A stretch of DNA of 64,000 bases from Sandaracinus amylolyticus (GCF_000737325.1 NZ_CP011125.1:9362001-9426000), one strand, 5' to 3'; positions 34,925 to 43,847 are shown, numbered from the stretch's first letter. Notes: a model not told the origin generated them from the sequence alone. Numbers and translations: made by a program.

Positions 34925-36111
34925 CTTCGCATCGCTCGATCGCGCTCCTCGCTCTGTTCTTCCTCGCGTGCGGCGGCGACGACGACGATCGCGCGCCCGA
35001 CGCGGCGCTCGTCGACTCCGGCACCGACGCGGGCCCGCTGCCCGAGCCCGCCGCCGACTATTTCGTGGCGGGCCCTCACGTCGTCGCGAGCACGCGCGTG
35101 ACGCTCGTCGACGACGCGCGCGAGGGCCGCGCGCTGCCCGTCGAGATCTGGTACCCGGCCGTCGAGAGCGCGCGCGACGCGGCCGCCGCGGGCCATGCGA
35201 TGGCCGAGTTCGAGACCGGCACGCGCGCGACCGAGCTGGCGCGCTTGGTCTCCGAAGCGCCACCCGCGTGCCTCCGCGCTCGGACGCGATCCGCGCGCGA
35301 TGCCGAGCCGCTCGCCGACACCGCGCGGTGGCCCTTCGTCGTGTTCTCGCACTGCCACGTGTGCACGCGCTTCGACGTCGCCGAGGTGAGCGAGCGGCTC
35401 GCGAGCTTCGGCATCGCCGTCGTCGCGCCGGACCACGAGGGCAACACGCTGTGGGACGAGCTCGAGGGCGATGCCGCGCCGGTCGGCGCGGAGTTCCTCG
35501 AGGTGCGCGTCGCCGACGTGCGCTTCGTGCTCGACGCCATGCTCGAGGACACGAACGACGCGCTGCCGGACGCGCTGCGCGGCCGTTTCGACGCGGCGCG
35601 CGCGGGCGTGATGGGGCACAGCTTCGGCGCGGCCACTGCTGGTGTCGCAGCGGCGCGCGACCCGCGCTTCGTCGCAGCGATGGCGATCGCGGCGCCGATC
35701 ACCGCGCTCGGTGGCGGCGTGCGCGCGGCGGACGTGTCGACGCCGTTCCTGTTCCTCCTGGCGCGCGAGGACAACAGCATCACCGAGGTCGGCAATCGGC
35801 TCATCCGCGGGGACCACTCGCGTCTCTCCGGTCCGAGCTGGCTCGTCGAGGTCGACGACGCGGGACACTGGTCGTTCTCCGACCACTGCGGGCTGATCGA
35901 CCTGTTCGACGCCGGATGCGGGACGGGAACGCGACAGACGATGTCGGGCGTCGAGTTCAACTACCTCGACAACTCGACCGCGCGCGACATCGCCGCCGAC
36001 GTCGCCGCTTCCTTCTTCGCGCGATGGCTCCTCGGTGACGAAGGCGCGACCACGCTCCTCGCGCGACAGCACGATTCGGGCGCAGTGACCGTCTCCGCGC
36101 GGGTCCCCTGA
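34921..36111 (+). CDS. Alpha/beta hydrolase lipoprotein, PAF-acetylhydrolase-like
   Basis: 396 residues from a GTG that overlaps the upstream stop. Lipobox LFFLACGGDDD (Cys near 17). WPFVVFSHCHVC gives the oxyanion strand and GVMGHSFGAATAG the nucleophile elbow; DDAGHWSFSD holds the catalytic histidine. The arrangement VEIWYPAVES...GHSFGA resembles the PAF-acetylhydrolase/dienelactone hydrolase group. It is likely an exported esterase, and its coupling to the MYXO-CTERM protein suggests a shared surface location. Confidence 0.85.
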   Translation: MTSHRSIALLALFFLACGGDDDDRAPDAALVDSGTDAGPLPEPAADYFVAGPHVVASTRVTLVDDAREGRALPVEIWYPAVESARDAAAAGHAMAEFETGTRATELARLVSEAPPACLRARTRSARDAEPLADTARWPFVVFSHCHVCTRFDVAEVSERLASFGIAVVAPDHEGNTLWDELEGDAAPVGAEFLEVRVADVRFVLDAMLEDTNDALPDALRGRFDAARAGVMGHSFGAATAGVAAARDPRFVAAMAIAAPITALGGGVRAADVSTPFLFLLAREDNSITEVGNRLIRGDHSRLSGPSWLVEVDDAGHWSFSDHCGLIDLFDAGCGTGTRQTMSGVEFNYLDNSTARDIAADVAASFFARWLLGDEGATTLLARQHDSGAVTVSARVP

Positions 36112-36189
36112 AGAGCGATTGTCGCGTGTGATGCGGGTCTATCTGCACGCCCGGAGGTTCGCAGTCGATACGCGTCCTCCGGAGGAAGC

Positions 36190-37203
36190 GTGTCGTATTC
36201 GCAGAGAGCCGAACGACTCTGGAATTCGCAGCACGACGGCGATGCGCGCCAGTCTAGGGACGATGTCTCGCCGCATCCCGTCACGTTCCTGGTCGGGGCC
36301 GAGCGCTCGGGCACCACGCTCACGCGCTTGATGCTCGACGGTCACCCCGAGCTCGCGTTCCGCTACGAATTCGAGCTCGCCGTCGATCTCGTGCCGCCCG
36401 GCGAGGGATGGCCCGATCTCGACGTCTATTACGAATATCTGCGCACGTATCGATTCGTCGATCCGCCGCCGCACATCGATCGTTCGCTCGACTATCCGTC
36501 GCTCGTGCGCTCGTTCCTCGAGCAGAAGCGGCGCGCGGATCGGAAGCCGCGGGTGGGCGCGGTCGTGCATCGCAATTTCGATCGACTGCTGCGCATCTGG
36601 CCGGACGCGCGCTTCGTGCACATCGTGCGAGATCCGCGCGACGTCGCGCGCTCGTGCGTCGGGATGGGGTGGGCCGGTCACGCGTGGAGCGGCGTCGCGC
36701 CCTGGATCGAGGCCGAGCAGCTCTGGGAGCGGGTGCGCGCGTCGCTTCCTCGCCAGCGATGGATCACCGTGCGCTACGAGGATCTGGTCCACGATCCGAA
36801 GCGCGAGCTCGGGCGCATCTGTCGGCTCGTGGAGATCGACTTCGACGACGCGATGCTCGAGTACCCGAGCCGCTCGACCTACCGCGCGCCGAGCCCGTCG
36901 TTCACCGAGCAGTGGCGGAAGAAGCTCACGCCGCGCGATGTGCAGCTCGTCGAGTCACGGGTGCACGACATGCTCGCGCCGCGCGGGTACGCCCTCAGCG
37001 GGCTGCCGCGCATCGAGCCCTCGCCGCTCGAGCGCGCCGCGCTTCGCGCGCGGTGTCGAGCGGGGCGCGCACGCCACGCGGCGCGATCGCTCGGCGTGCG
37101 CCTGTGGGTCGAGCGCGCGGTCGCGCATCGTGGCGGGCCGCGGGCGTGGCGCGAGCACGTGCAGCGCCGGGTGGACGCCGCGATCAACGCGCAGCTCGCG
37201 TGA
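36190..37203 (+). CDS. Sulfotransferase family protein
   Basis: 337 residues. The start is a GTG after GGAGGA; this ribosome site forms a palindrome with the preceding cctcc, so it may be partly hidden in the mRNA. The 5'-phosphosulfate loop is VGAERSGTTLTRLML (about 35-49) and the 3'-phosphate motif is HIVRDPRDVARS. WITVRYEDLVHDP matches the third conserved block of PAPS-dependent sulfotransferases. It moves sulfate from PAPS to an unknown acceptor such as a sugar, lipid or tyrosine. It is not linked to an obvious polysaccharide locus. Confidence 0.88.
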   Translation: MSYSQRAERLWNSQHDGDARQSRDDVSPHPVTFLVGAERSGTTLTRLMLDGHPELAFRYEFELAVDLVPPGEGWPDLDVYYEYLRTYRFVDPPPHIDRSLDYPSLVRSFLEQKRRADRKPRVGAVVHRNFDRLLRIWPDARFVHIVRDPRDVARSCVGMGWAGHAWSGVAPWIEAEQLWERVRASLPRQRWITVRYEDLVHDPKRELGRICRLVEIDFDDAMLEYPSRSTYRAPSPSFTEQWRKKLTPRDVQLVESRVHDMLAPRGYALSGLPRIEPSPLERAALRARCRAGRARHAARSLGVRLWVERAVAHRGGPRAWREHVQRRVDAAINAQLA

Positions 37204-37251
37204 GAACGCTCCCGCACCGGGGAGCCTCGATCCTCGGTACCATCGTGGCCG

Positions 37252-39057
37252 ATGGGCGACGACGAGGCTCCCGATCTCACGGAGGCCGGCGGTCACGACC
37301 TGCGTCTGTCGGCCGCCGAGATCTCCGATCCTCAATTCCAAGCGCGCTACGAGCTCGACTCGCTGCTCGGCTCGGGCGGCATGGGCGAGGTGTCGCTGGT
37401 GCGCGATCGGCGCCTCCAGCGCGAGATCGCGCTCAAGGTGCTGCGCGCCTCCGCGGCCGCCGATCCCGAGCTGCGCAAGCGCTTCCAGCGCGAGGCGCTC
37501 CTCCAGGCGCGCCTCGATCACCCGGCGATCGTTCCGGTCTACGACTACGAGAGCACCGACGATCGCCTGTACTTCACGATGAAGCGCGTCCGCGGTCGCA
37601 CGCTGCGCGACGTGATCGACGCGATCGCGGAGGGCGACGAGGCGACGCGCGCCGAGTGGGGGCGCGGGCGCTTGCTCTCCGCGTTCGTGCAGGTGTGCCG
37701 CGCGATCGACTACGCGCACGCCCACGGCGTGCTGCACCGCGACCTGAAGCCGCAGAACGTGATGCTCGGCGGGTTCGGCGAGGTGCACGTGATCGACTGG
37801 GGGATCGCGAAGCACCTCGACCGCGCGAGCAGCGACGCCGACGGAACGCTCGCGACGATCGAGGGCGAGTCGCTCGGCACGATCGGCTACATGGCGCCCG
37901 AGCAGATCGTCGGCGACGACGTGACGCCCGCGACCGACGTGTTCTCGCTCGGCGCGATCGTCTTCGAGGTGCTCGGCGGAGGGCCGCTGGTGCCACCGGG
38001 ATCGCGGAGCGAGCGCGCGACCGCGACGTTGAAGGGCGTCGAGCTCCGGGTGCGCGAGCGCGCGCGCGAGCTCGAGATGCCGCCCGAGCTCGAGGCCGTC
38101 GTGCTGCGCGCGACGATGCGCGAGCCGCGCGCTCGATACGGCAGCGCGCGCGAGCTGGCCGAGGCGGTGCAGCGCTACCTGGACGGCGATCGCGATGCCG
38201 AGCGACGGCGCGAGCTCGCCGACGAGTGCGTGCGCAAGGCCGAGCGCATGCTGGCGATCCAGGACGAGCGCGCACGCGCGATCGTGCGGCCCGCGGCGGT
38301 GAAGGAGCTGGCGCGCGCGCTGGCGCTCGACCCCTCGCACGACGTCGCGAGCGCGCTGCTCGGCCGCTCACTGCTCGAGCCGCCCGCCGAGGTGCCCGCG
38401 GAGGCACGCGCGGTGCTCGAGCGCACGCAGGAGGAGTCGGAGCGCGAGGCCGCGCGCACCGGCACGTTCCGCTATCTGCTCTGGCTCTCGTTCGCGCCGT
38501 GGTACGCGGCGATGGGCGTGCGCGACTGGGTGACCTTCACGATCATCGTCGCGCTCACCGCCGCGAGCGCGCTGCTGATGGGCCTGGTGTGGAAGGGCAA
38601 ATTGCCCACGAAAGCGGGGCTTCTCGCGTTCGTGACGAGCACCACCACGCTCGCGATGTTCTCGCGCGCGTTCAGCCCGCTCGTGATCGTCGCGTCGCTC
38701 GCGGCGACGAACGTGATGTTCTTCTCGGGCTACGTCGCGCCGCGCGAGCGACGCGCGATCGTCCTCTTCACGTGCCTCGCGATCATGGCGCCCTACGCGC
38801 TCGAGATGATCGGCGCGATGCCCGCGTCGTTCACCATCACCGACGAGACGATCGTGATCGTGCCCTGGCTGCTCGGGTACCACCCCACGGGCACGCTCGT
38901 GTTCATGATCGCGATGACGCTCACCGCGACCGCGGTGCCCGCGCTCGCCGCAGGTCGCGTGCGCGACGCGCTGACGAAGGCGCAGGAGCGGCTGGCGATC
39001 ACCGCGTGGCAGCTCGGCGAGCTGGTGCCGAAGCGGAAGGACGAGCGTGGCGAGTGA
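37252..39057 (+). CDS. Ser/Thr protein kinase with C-terminal membrane domain
   Basis: 601 residues. The kinase domain (about 33-320) has a Gly-rich loop LGSGGMGEV, Lys62 in ALKVLRA, the catalytic HRDLKPQN (162-169), a DWG in place of DFG at 182-184 and YMAPEQ. A helical linker rich in Arg and Glu follows to about 405. Then come roughly five hydrophobic segments (about 405-570; WLSFAPWYAAM, FTIIVALTAASALLMG, LVIVASLAATNVMF and others), and a basic tail. In most Pkn-type kinases an outer sensor follows one membrane helix; here the membrane block is large. DWG is common in bacterial Pkn kinases and does not argue against activity. Confidence 0.92.
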   Translation: MGDDEAPDLTEAGGHDLRLSAAEISDPQFQARYELDSLLGSGGMGEVSLVRDRRLQREIALKVLRASAAADPELRKRFQREALLQARLDHPAIVPVYDYESTDDRLYFTMKRVRGRTLRDVIDAIAEGDEATRAEWGRGRLLSAFVQVCRAIDYAHAHGVLHRDLKPQNVMLGGFGEVHVIDWGIAKHLDRASSDADGTLATIEGESLGTIGYMAPEQIVGDDVTPATDVFSLGAIVFEVLGGGPLVPPGSRSERATATLKGVELRVRERARELEMPPELEAVVLRATMREPRARYGSARELAEAVQRYLDGDRDAERRRELADECVRKAERMLAIQDERARAIVRPAAVKELARALALDPSHDVASALLGRSLLEPPAEVPAEARAVLERTQEESEREAARTGTFRYLLWLSFAPWYAAMGVRDWVTFTIIVALTAASALLMGLVWKGKLPTKAGLLAFVTSTTTLAMFSRAFSPLVIVASLAATNVMFFSGYVAPRERRAIVLFTCLAIMAPYALEMIGAMPASFTITDETIVIVPWLLGYHPTGTLVFMIAMTLTATAVPALAAGRVRDALTKAQERLAITAWQLGELVPKRKDERGE

Positions 39058-39101
39058 TGCGCGCGGTCGACCGAGCTCCGACCGGGCGATAGGATCAGAG
39101 C

Positions 39102-40391
39102 GTGCTGTCCGAGCTGCGGGTCGCCGGGTTCAAGAGCTACGGGGCCGAGCAGCGTCTCGTGCTCGCCCCGCTCACCGTCCTCATCGGCGCGAACGCGTCG
39201 GGCAAGAGCAACCTCATCGAGGCGATGCAGCTCCTCGCCTGGCTCGCACGCTCGCACCGGCTCGGCGACCTCGGCCACGCTCTTCGCGAGAAGGAGCTTC
39301 TCGTGCGGGGCCGCGTGCAGGATCTCGCCGCGGAACGTGACGTGACGCTCGGATGCACCGTCGACGATCTCGAGCTCGAGCTCGTGCTGCGGCTCGGCGC
39401 CGGTGCGGCGCGCGTCGTCGAAGAGGAGCTTCGCGCGAGTGAGTCGTCCTCGAAGCTGCCGTACTACCGGGTGGAGCGCGCCGCACCGGAGCACGGCAGC
39501 GAGCTCGTGGTCGCCTACAACAACTTCGCGAAGGGCCGCAACAAGCCGCAGATCACGTGCGTCGATCAGCAGGCCGTGTTCACGCAGCTCCTCACGCCGG
39601 CGCGCTTCGATGCGACGCACGTGAGCTCACAGGCGAAGATCCCGGCTGCGTGCGAGAAGGTCTCCAGGGCGCTGGGGGGGATGGTGTTCCTCGATCCGCA
39701 GCCGCGCGCGATGCGCGAGTACAGCTATCTGGACGAGACGACGCTCTACCCCAATGGCTCGAACGTGTCTGCGGTTCTCGCGGACCTTTGTCTCGCGCAA
39801 GGTCGGGCTGACGAAGTGCTCGAGTTCGTTCGCGCTCTTCCCGAGCAGGACATCCGCCTCGTCGAGTTCCTGCAGGGGCCGCGGAACGACGTGATGGTCG
39901 TGCTCGTGGAGAGCTTCGGCGGCGCCGAGCGGCGCGTCGATGCGACGCTGCTCTCGGATGGAACGCTCCGGGTGCTGGCGGTCGCCGCGGCGGTCCTCTC
40001 TGTCGCGGCAGGCTCCGTCGTGGTGATCGAGGAGATCGACAACGGAGTGCACCCCAGCAGAGCCGGCGTGTTGATGGATGCGCTCCACCGAGCGGCGAGC
40101 GCTCGAGGAGTCCAGCTCCTGGTGACGACGCACAACCCGGCGCTGCTCGACGCCGTACCTGCGGGTGCGATCGGCGACACGGTCGCGTGCTACCGCGATC
40201 CCGAGTCGGGCGAGAGCCGATTGCAGCGCCTCTCCGAGTTGGACGATTTCGTCGCGCTGACCGCGCGTGGTCCGCTCGGGATGCTCGCCACGAGCGGCGC
40301 GCTCGATCGGTTCCTGAAGCACCGGCGCACGGCGGAAGAGCGCGAGAAGCAGGGGCAGCAGGTCCTACAGCTCTTCCGTTCGTCGCGATGA
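39102..40391 (+). CDS. SMC/ABC-like AAA ATPase (AAA_21 type)
   Basis: 429 residues from a GTG with AGGA upstream. It begins LRVAGFKSYG, as in SMC, RecF and OLD-type ATPases. Walker A is GANASGKSN (29-37). Walker B is VVVIEEIDNG with E310, E311 and D313, followed by a TTHNP switch region near 345. The middle lacks coiled coil or zinc hook, unlike true SMC proteins. No nuclease domain is fused; the coupled gene encodes a PIN-like protein instead. Such stand-alone ATPases with a small nuclease partner are frequent in anti-phage systems. No known system with exactly this pairing comes to mind. Confidence 0.85.
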   Translation: MLSELRVAGFKSYGAEQRLVLAPLTVLIGANASGKSNLIEAMQLLAWLARSHRLGDLGHALREKELLVRGRVQDLAAERDVTLGCTVDDLELELVLRLGAGAARVVEEELRASESSSKLPYYRVERAAPEHGSELVVAYNNFAKGRNKPQITCVDQQAVFTQLLTPARFDATHVSSQAKIPAACEKVSRALGGMVFLDPQPRAMREYSYLDETTLYPNGSNVSAVLADLCLAQGRADEVLEFVRALPEQDIRLVEFLQGPRNDVMVVLVESFGGAERRVDATLLSDGTLRVLAVAAAVLSVAAGSVVVIEEIDNGVHPSRAGVLMDALHRAASARGVQLLVTTHNPALLDAVPAGAIGDTVACYRDPESGESRLQRLSELDDFVALTARGPLGMLATSGALDRFLKHRRTAEEREKQGQQVLQLFRSSR

Positions 40392-40840
40392 TCGTCTGCA
40401 TCGTCGACACGTCGGTCTTCTGTGAGCTCCTGAACGTCCCAGGGCTCGCCTCGCACGACAGCTTGGTCGTGGACGAATTCGAAGCGAAGCAGAGCGAAGG
40501 GCATCAGTTCGTGCTCCCGCTCGCGGCGATCATCGAGACGGGGAATCACATCGCGCACGTACCGGACGGTGCGCAGCGTCGCTCGGCTGCAGAGCGGTTC
40601 GCGAAGGTCGTGATCGATTCCATCGACGGCAAGACGCCGTTCGCGCCAGCGTCGCAGATGCCGAGCATCGATGACGTCCGAGTCTGGATCGCGCACTTCG
40701 TCGACGACGCCACGCGCGGAATGGGCATCGCGGATCGCAGCATCATCAGCCTGTGGGAGACGCTCCGGCGACAGCACCCGAAAGGCCGCGTCTACATCTG
40801 GTCGCTCGACGAGCACCTCTCGTCGTACGACACGGAGTAG
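40388..40840 (+). CDS. PIN-domain-like protein coupled to the ATPase
   Basis: 150 residues; its ATG overlaps the ATPase stop as ATGA. It begins MIVCIVDTSVFCELLNV with Asp7 in the usual first PIN strand. Further acids sit at Glu50 (LAAIIETGNH), Asp117 (IADRSIISLW) and Asp141 (WSLDEHLSSYD). This matches the four-acid metal site of VapC-like ribonucleases. No antitoxin-like gene is adjacent, so the ATPase rather than a DNA-binding antitoxin may hold it in check. Target RNA or DNA unknown. Confidence 0.7.
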   Translation: MIVCIVDTSVFCELLNVPGLASHDSLVVDEFEAKQSEGHQFVLPLAAIIETGNHIAHVPDGAQRRSAAERFAKVVIDSIDGKTPFAPASQMPSIDDVRVWIAHFVDDATRGMGIADRSIISLWETLRRQHPKGRVYIWSLDEHLSSYDTE

Positions 40841-40847
40841 CTCCGGC

Positions 40848-42176
40848 TCACTCGTCGTCGACGTCGCTCGCCTTGATGGCGTAGCGCTTCATCAGGCGCT
40901 GCACGTAGCGGCGGTTGGTCCCGATCGATCGCGCGGCGCCGCTGACGCTGCCGCCGCTCTTCGTGAGCGCGCGCTCGAGGTACGCGCGCGTGAAGAGCTC
41001 TTCCATCTTCTCCTGCGCCTCGGTCAGGGGCAGATCGAGGATCGCGGGATCGAAGGGCGACGACGCGGGCGCGCTGCTCGGGTAGATGGGCTTGGGCGCC
41101 CCGAGGCTCTCGACCGCGCCGAGCAACGCGGCGCGCTCCACCGCGTTCCGCAGCTCGCGCACGTTGCCCGGCCACGCCCGCGATGCGAGCCGCGCGACGA
41201 ACTCCGGCGGCGGCTGCGCGCCGCGCCCGAGCCGCTGCCAGAAGTGCGCGATCAGCATCGGCACGTCCTCCCCGCGCGCGCGCAGCGGAGGCAGGTGCAC
41301 CGGGACCACCGCGAGGCGGAAGTAGAGATCCTCGCGGAAGCGCCCGCGGTTCACCTCGGCCGCGAGCTCGCGGTGCGTCGCCGCGACCACGCGCACGTCC
41401 ACGCTGCGCCAGCGGTTCTCGCCGACGCGCTGCACCTGTCGGCTCTCGAGCGCGCGCAGCAGCTTCGGCTGCAGATCGAGCGGCAGCTCCCCGATCTCGT
41501 CGAGGAAGAGCGTCCCTCCGTGCGCAGCCTCGAACACGCCGAGGCGATCGCGCACCGCGCCCGAGAACGCGCCGCGCACGTGCCCGAAGAGCTCGCTCTC
41601 GACGAGGCTCGGCGCGACCGAGCCGCAGTCGAACGTGACGAACGGCTGATCCGCGCGCGGCGACGCCGCGTGGATCGCCTCGGCCACGAGCTCCTTGCCG
41701 GTGCCGGTCTCGCCCTGGATCAGCACCGTCGCGTCGCTCGGCGAGACGCGCTCGAGCAGCGCGAACACGCGCCGCATCTCGACGCTGGTGCCGAGCAGCG
41801 CGCCGAAGCGCGTCTTCTCCGAGAGCGCGATGTGCACCGGCTGCTCGATCGGGATCGCGCGGATCGCGGTGTTGCCGACCTGCACGAGCGAGCCCGGCGC
41901 GAGGATCGCGGAGAGGATGCGCACCCCCTGCACGAACGTGCCGTTGGTCGATCCGAGGTCGTCGACGCGCACCTCGTGCTGGCGCAGCGTCACCTGGAAG
42001 TGGCGGCGCGACACCGAGGGGTCGCTCAGCACGAGATCGTTGTCGCGCGCCGCGCCGACCCGCAGCACGCCGCTCTCGGCGACCGCTTCCTTGCCGAGGT
42101 CGGCGCCGCTCACCACCGAGAGGCGCAGGCCGGGGAGCTCGAGCTTCGCCGCGAGCCGTTCGACGATCTGAGTCAC
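40848..42176 (-). CDS. FHA-domain sigma54-dependent activator
   Basis: 442 residues from a GTG. The N-terminal FHA domain (about 35-108) has [21 protein letters not shown] and DLGSTNGTF, the phosphothreonine-binding residues. The AAA+ domain has Walker A GETGTGKE (155-162) and FLDEIGE (224-230). The sigma54 contact loop reads GAFSGA (202-207) instead of GAFTGA. A Fis-type helix-turn-helix ends the protein ([18 protein letters not shown]). It is activated by binding phosphorylated partners made by Ser/Thr kinases, such as the nearby membrane kinase, but that link is only positional. Confidence 0.93.
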   Translation of the reverse strand: MTQIVERLAAKLELPGLRLSVVSGADLGKEAVAESGVLRVGAARDNDLVLSDPSVSRRHFQVTLRQHEVRVDDLGSTNGTFVQGVRILSAILAPGSLVQVGNTAIRAIPIEQPVHIALSEKTRFGALLGTSVEMRRVFALLERVSPSDATVLIQGETGTGKELVAEAIHAASPRADQPFVTFDCGSVAPSLVESELFGHVRGAFSGAVRDRLGVFEAAHGGTLFLDEIGELPLDLQPKLLRALESRQVQRVGENRWRSVDVRVVAATHRELAAEVNRGRFREDLYFRLAVVPVHLPPLRARGEDVPMLIAHFWQRLGRGAQPPPEFVARLASRAWPGNVRELRNAVERAALLGAVESLGAPKPIYPSSAPASSPFDPAILDLPLTEAQEKMEELFTRAYLERALTKSGGSVSGAARSIGTNRRYVQRLMKRYAIKASDVDDE

Positions 42177-42221
42177 TGCGCGCTCAGGGTATCAGCGCCG
42201 CGCGCTACGATGGGAGCGTCG

Positions 42222-43019
42222 ATGCAGCGCGCGATCGTGGTGTGTCTGGTGATCGCGGCGGGGTGCGCATCCGCGCCTCCGCCGACCGCCGCGGTGCCGG
42301 CGCGCGGCGGCCCCGCGTCGACGCTGATCGAGCGATGGGTCGAGCTCGCGCGCGGCGAGGACGAGCTCGTCGTGGACCTCGCGAGCGAGTGGGTCGCGGC
42401 GAACGTGCGCGACCCGCGCATCGCCTCGCTCGACCCGAGCGGCACCGACGTCGCGAGCGGTGCGCCGCGCATCGCGCTCGTCACCGCGCAGATCGACCTC
42501 GTCGCGAGCGTGCTCGCGCTCGGGCTCGCCCATGCGCACGACGAGACTCTCGTCGCGCTGGGGCGCCGGCTCGAGGCCCTCGATCCGATCCACGACGACG
42601 CCGGCTTCGTCACGGTGCTCGACGCGCTGGGCGAGGTCGCGGACGACCCGCGCTCGCATGCGGCGGTCGAGCGTCTGCCCGAGACGTGGCCCGAGGGCTC
42701 GTCGCGCCGTCCTTCGCGCGACGAGCTGGGGCGCGCGGCGGTGTGGCTCGCGCTGCGGTGGCTGGGACTGTGGGACGACCCACGGATGCGCGGCGTCGAT
42801 CGCAGCGGGGTGTGTATCAGCGGCAATCCTTGGGCGTTCTACGTCTGGACGCCGGCGTCGACGGTCGCGTTCGCGATCGGGATGGGCGCCGAGCCGCGCG
42901 TGGTGCTCGATCTCGTCCACGACCGCCTGGTCGCGATGATCGCGCTGGCGCGATCGCTCCCGGCGCCCCCGGACGACGGTGTCACGGCCGATGTCCCCGT
43001 CGAGGTGTCCCTCCATTGA
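42222..43019 (+). CDS. Putative lipoprotein of unknown function
   Basis: 265 residues from the ATG at 42222. Lipobox VIAAGC (Cys15), then an Ala/Pro-rich linker and a helical body with no motif I recognise (ARGEDELVVDLASEWVA, VLALGLAHAHDETLVALG). It is divergent from the FHA-sigma54 activator with 45 bases between starts, so that activator may control it. The frame is open far upstream over the activator gene, which is shadow sequence. The stop lies inside the loop of an inverted repeat (43008-43050). Confidence 0.7.
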   Translation: MQRAIVVCLVIAAGCASAPPPTAAVPARGGPASTLIERWVELARGEDELVVDLASEWVAANVRDPRIASLDPSGTDVASGAPRIALVTAQIDLVASVLALGLAHAHDETLVALGRRLEALDPIHDDAGFVTVLDALGEVADDPRSHAAVERLPETWPEGSSRRPSRDELGRAAVWLALRWLGLWDDPRMRGVDRSGVCISGNPWAFYVWTPASTVAFAIGMGAEPRVVLDLVHDRLVAMIALARSLPAPPDDGVTADVPVEVSLH

Positions 43020-43063
43020 GTTTTTTTCGCCGAGAGTCCCAATGGAGGGACCGTCGATTGGGA
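43008..43063. promoter_or_regulatory. Competing inverted repeats at the lipoprotein stop
   Basis: Arm tccctccattg (43008-43018) is the exact complement of caatggaggga (43040-43050), with a T7 run (43021-43027) in the loop. The overlapping tcccaat (43037-43043) can instead pair with attggga (43057-43063). The two stems cannot form together, as in attenuators. The part from 43064 up to the tandem array shows nothing else. Confidence 0.45.
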
Positions 43064-43079
43064 CATCGCACCGCGAAGA

Positions 43080-43352
43080 GCCCTTCTCTCGCTCGGCGAA
43101 CGGGCTCTGCGGCGGGGAGTGCCGTTCGCTCGCCCGGCGACAGCCCCTTCCGCGTGGAGAAGCCGCTGGAACGCTCGGCGAACGCCTGCTCTCCGCCGGG
43201 GATCCCGTTCGCACGCCCGGCGAACGCCTTCTCCCGGCGCACGATCCCTTCGCGCGCCCGGCGAACGCTCTCTCCCGCCGGAGATCCCGTTCGCACGCCC
43301 GGCGAACGCCTTCTGCGGTCGCGGCGCCCGCTCGCTCGCGCGGCGCACGGCG
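43080..43352. repeat. Seven-copy tandem array, 41-42 bp period
   Basis: The core cgcccggcgaacg or a near copy has its cgg at 43094, 43135, 43176, 43218, 43259, 43300 and, weaker, 43341: spacings of 41 or 42. In the best copies cgttcg pairs with cgaacg around a cacgcccgg loop. Copies differ more from each other than in the array at 31350-31660, but the period and hairpin core are alike. No gene is seen between 43020 and 43426. Confidence 0.75.
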
Positions 43353-43426
43353 TCGCCGAAGATTCTGCGCGCGTCGTGTCGGGACGCGCCAACCTCGTTC
43401 GTCGTTCCTGCGAAGGAGAGACGACG

Positions 43427-43813
43427 ATGAACACGTTCTGGAACACGCTCGCGGTCGAGGACCTGGAGCGCTCGCGCGCCTTCTACACCGGCATCGGCTT
43501 CGAGGTGCGCGACATGCCGGGCGGCGCGCCGGGCATCAGCGTGCACGCCGCGGGCGGCATGGTGTGTCTCTTCCGGCGCGAGGTCTTCGCGTCGATGATC
43601 CCCGGCGAGCTCTGCGACGCGAAGCGCGCGCAGGAGATCATCCAGAGCATCTCGACCGAGACCCGCGGCGGCGTCGACGAGCTCGTCGCGCGCGTCGAGA
43701 AGGCGGGCGGTCGCGTGCTCGGCAAGCCCGGCGCGCAGCCCTGGGGCTACGTCGCGGGGTTCGCGGATCCCGACGGTCACGTCTGGTCGGTGCTCACGTT
43801 CGCGAGCGCGTGA
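43427..43813 (+). CDS. VOC/glyoxalase-family protein
   Basis: 128 residues from an ATG after GAAGGAGAG. It has one vicinal-oxygen-chelate fold: LAVEDLERSRAFYTGIGFEV at the start and GFADPDGHVWSVLTF at the end. The first half's usual metal histidine is replaced (NTLAVED). This group of small DUF-like VOC proteins includes fosfomycin- and bleomycin-resistance relatives and many of unknown function; the substrate cannot be assigned. It lies just after the tandem array, which may affect its leader. Confidence 0.87.
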   Translation: MNTFWNTLAVEDLERSRAFYTGIGFEVRDMPGGAPGISVHAAGGMVCLFRREVFASMIPGELCDAKRAQEIIQSISTETRGGVDELVARVEKAGGRVLGKPGAQPWGYVAGFADPDGHVWSVLTFASA

Positions 43814-43847
43814 AATAGCGCGGCGCCCAGCGCGCGTAAGGACGCGC

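Noticed and set aside
40388-40840. VapC toxin of a VapBC pair
   Set aside because: There is no small DNA-binding antitoxin gene upstream; the coupled partner is a 429-residue ATPase.
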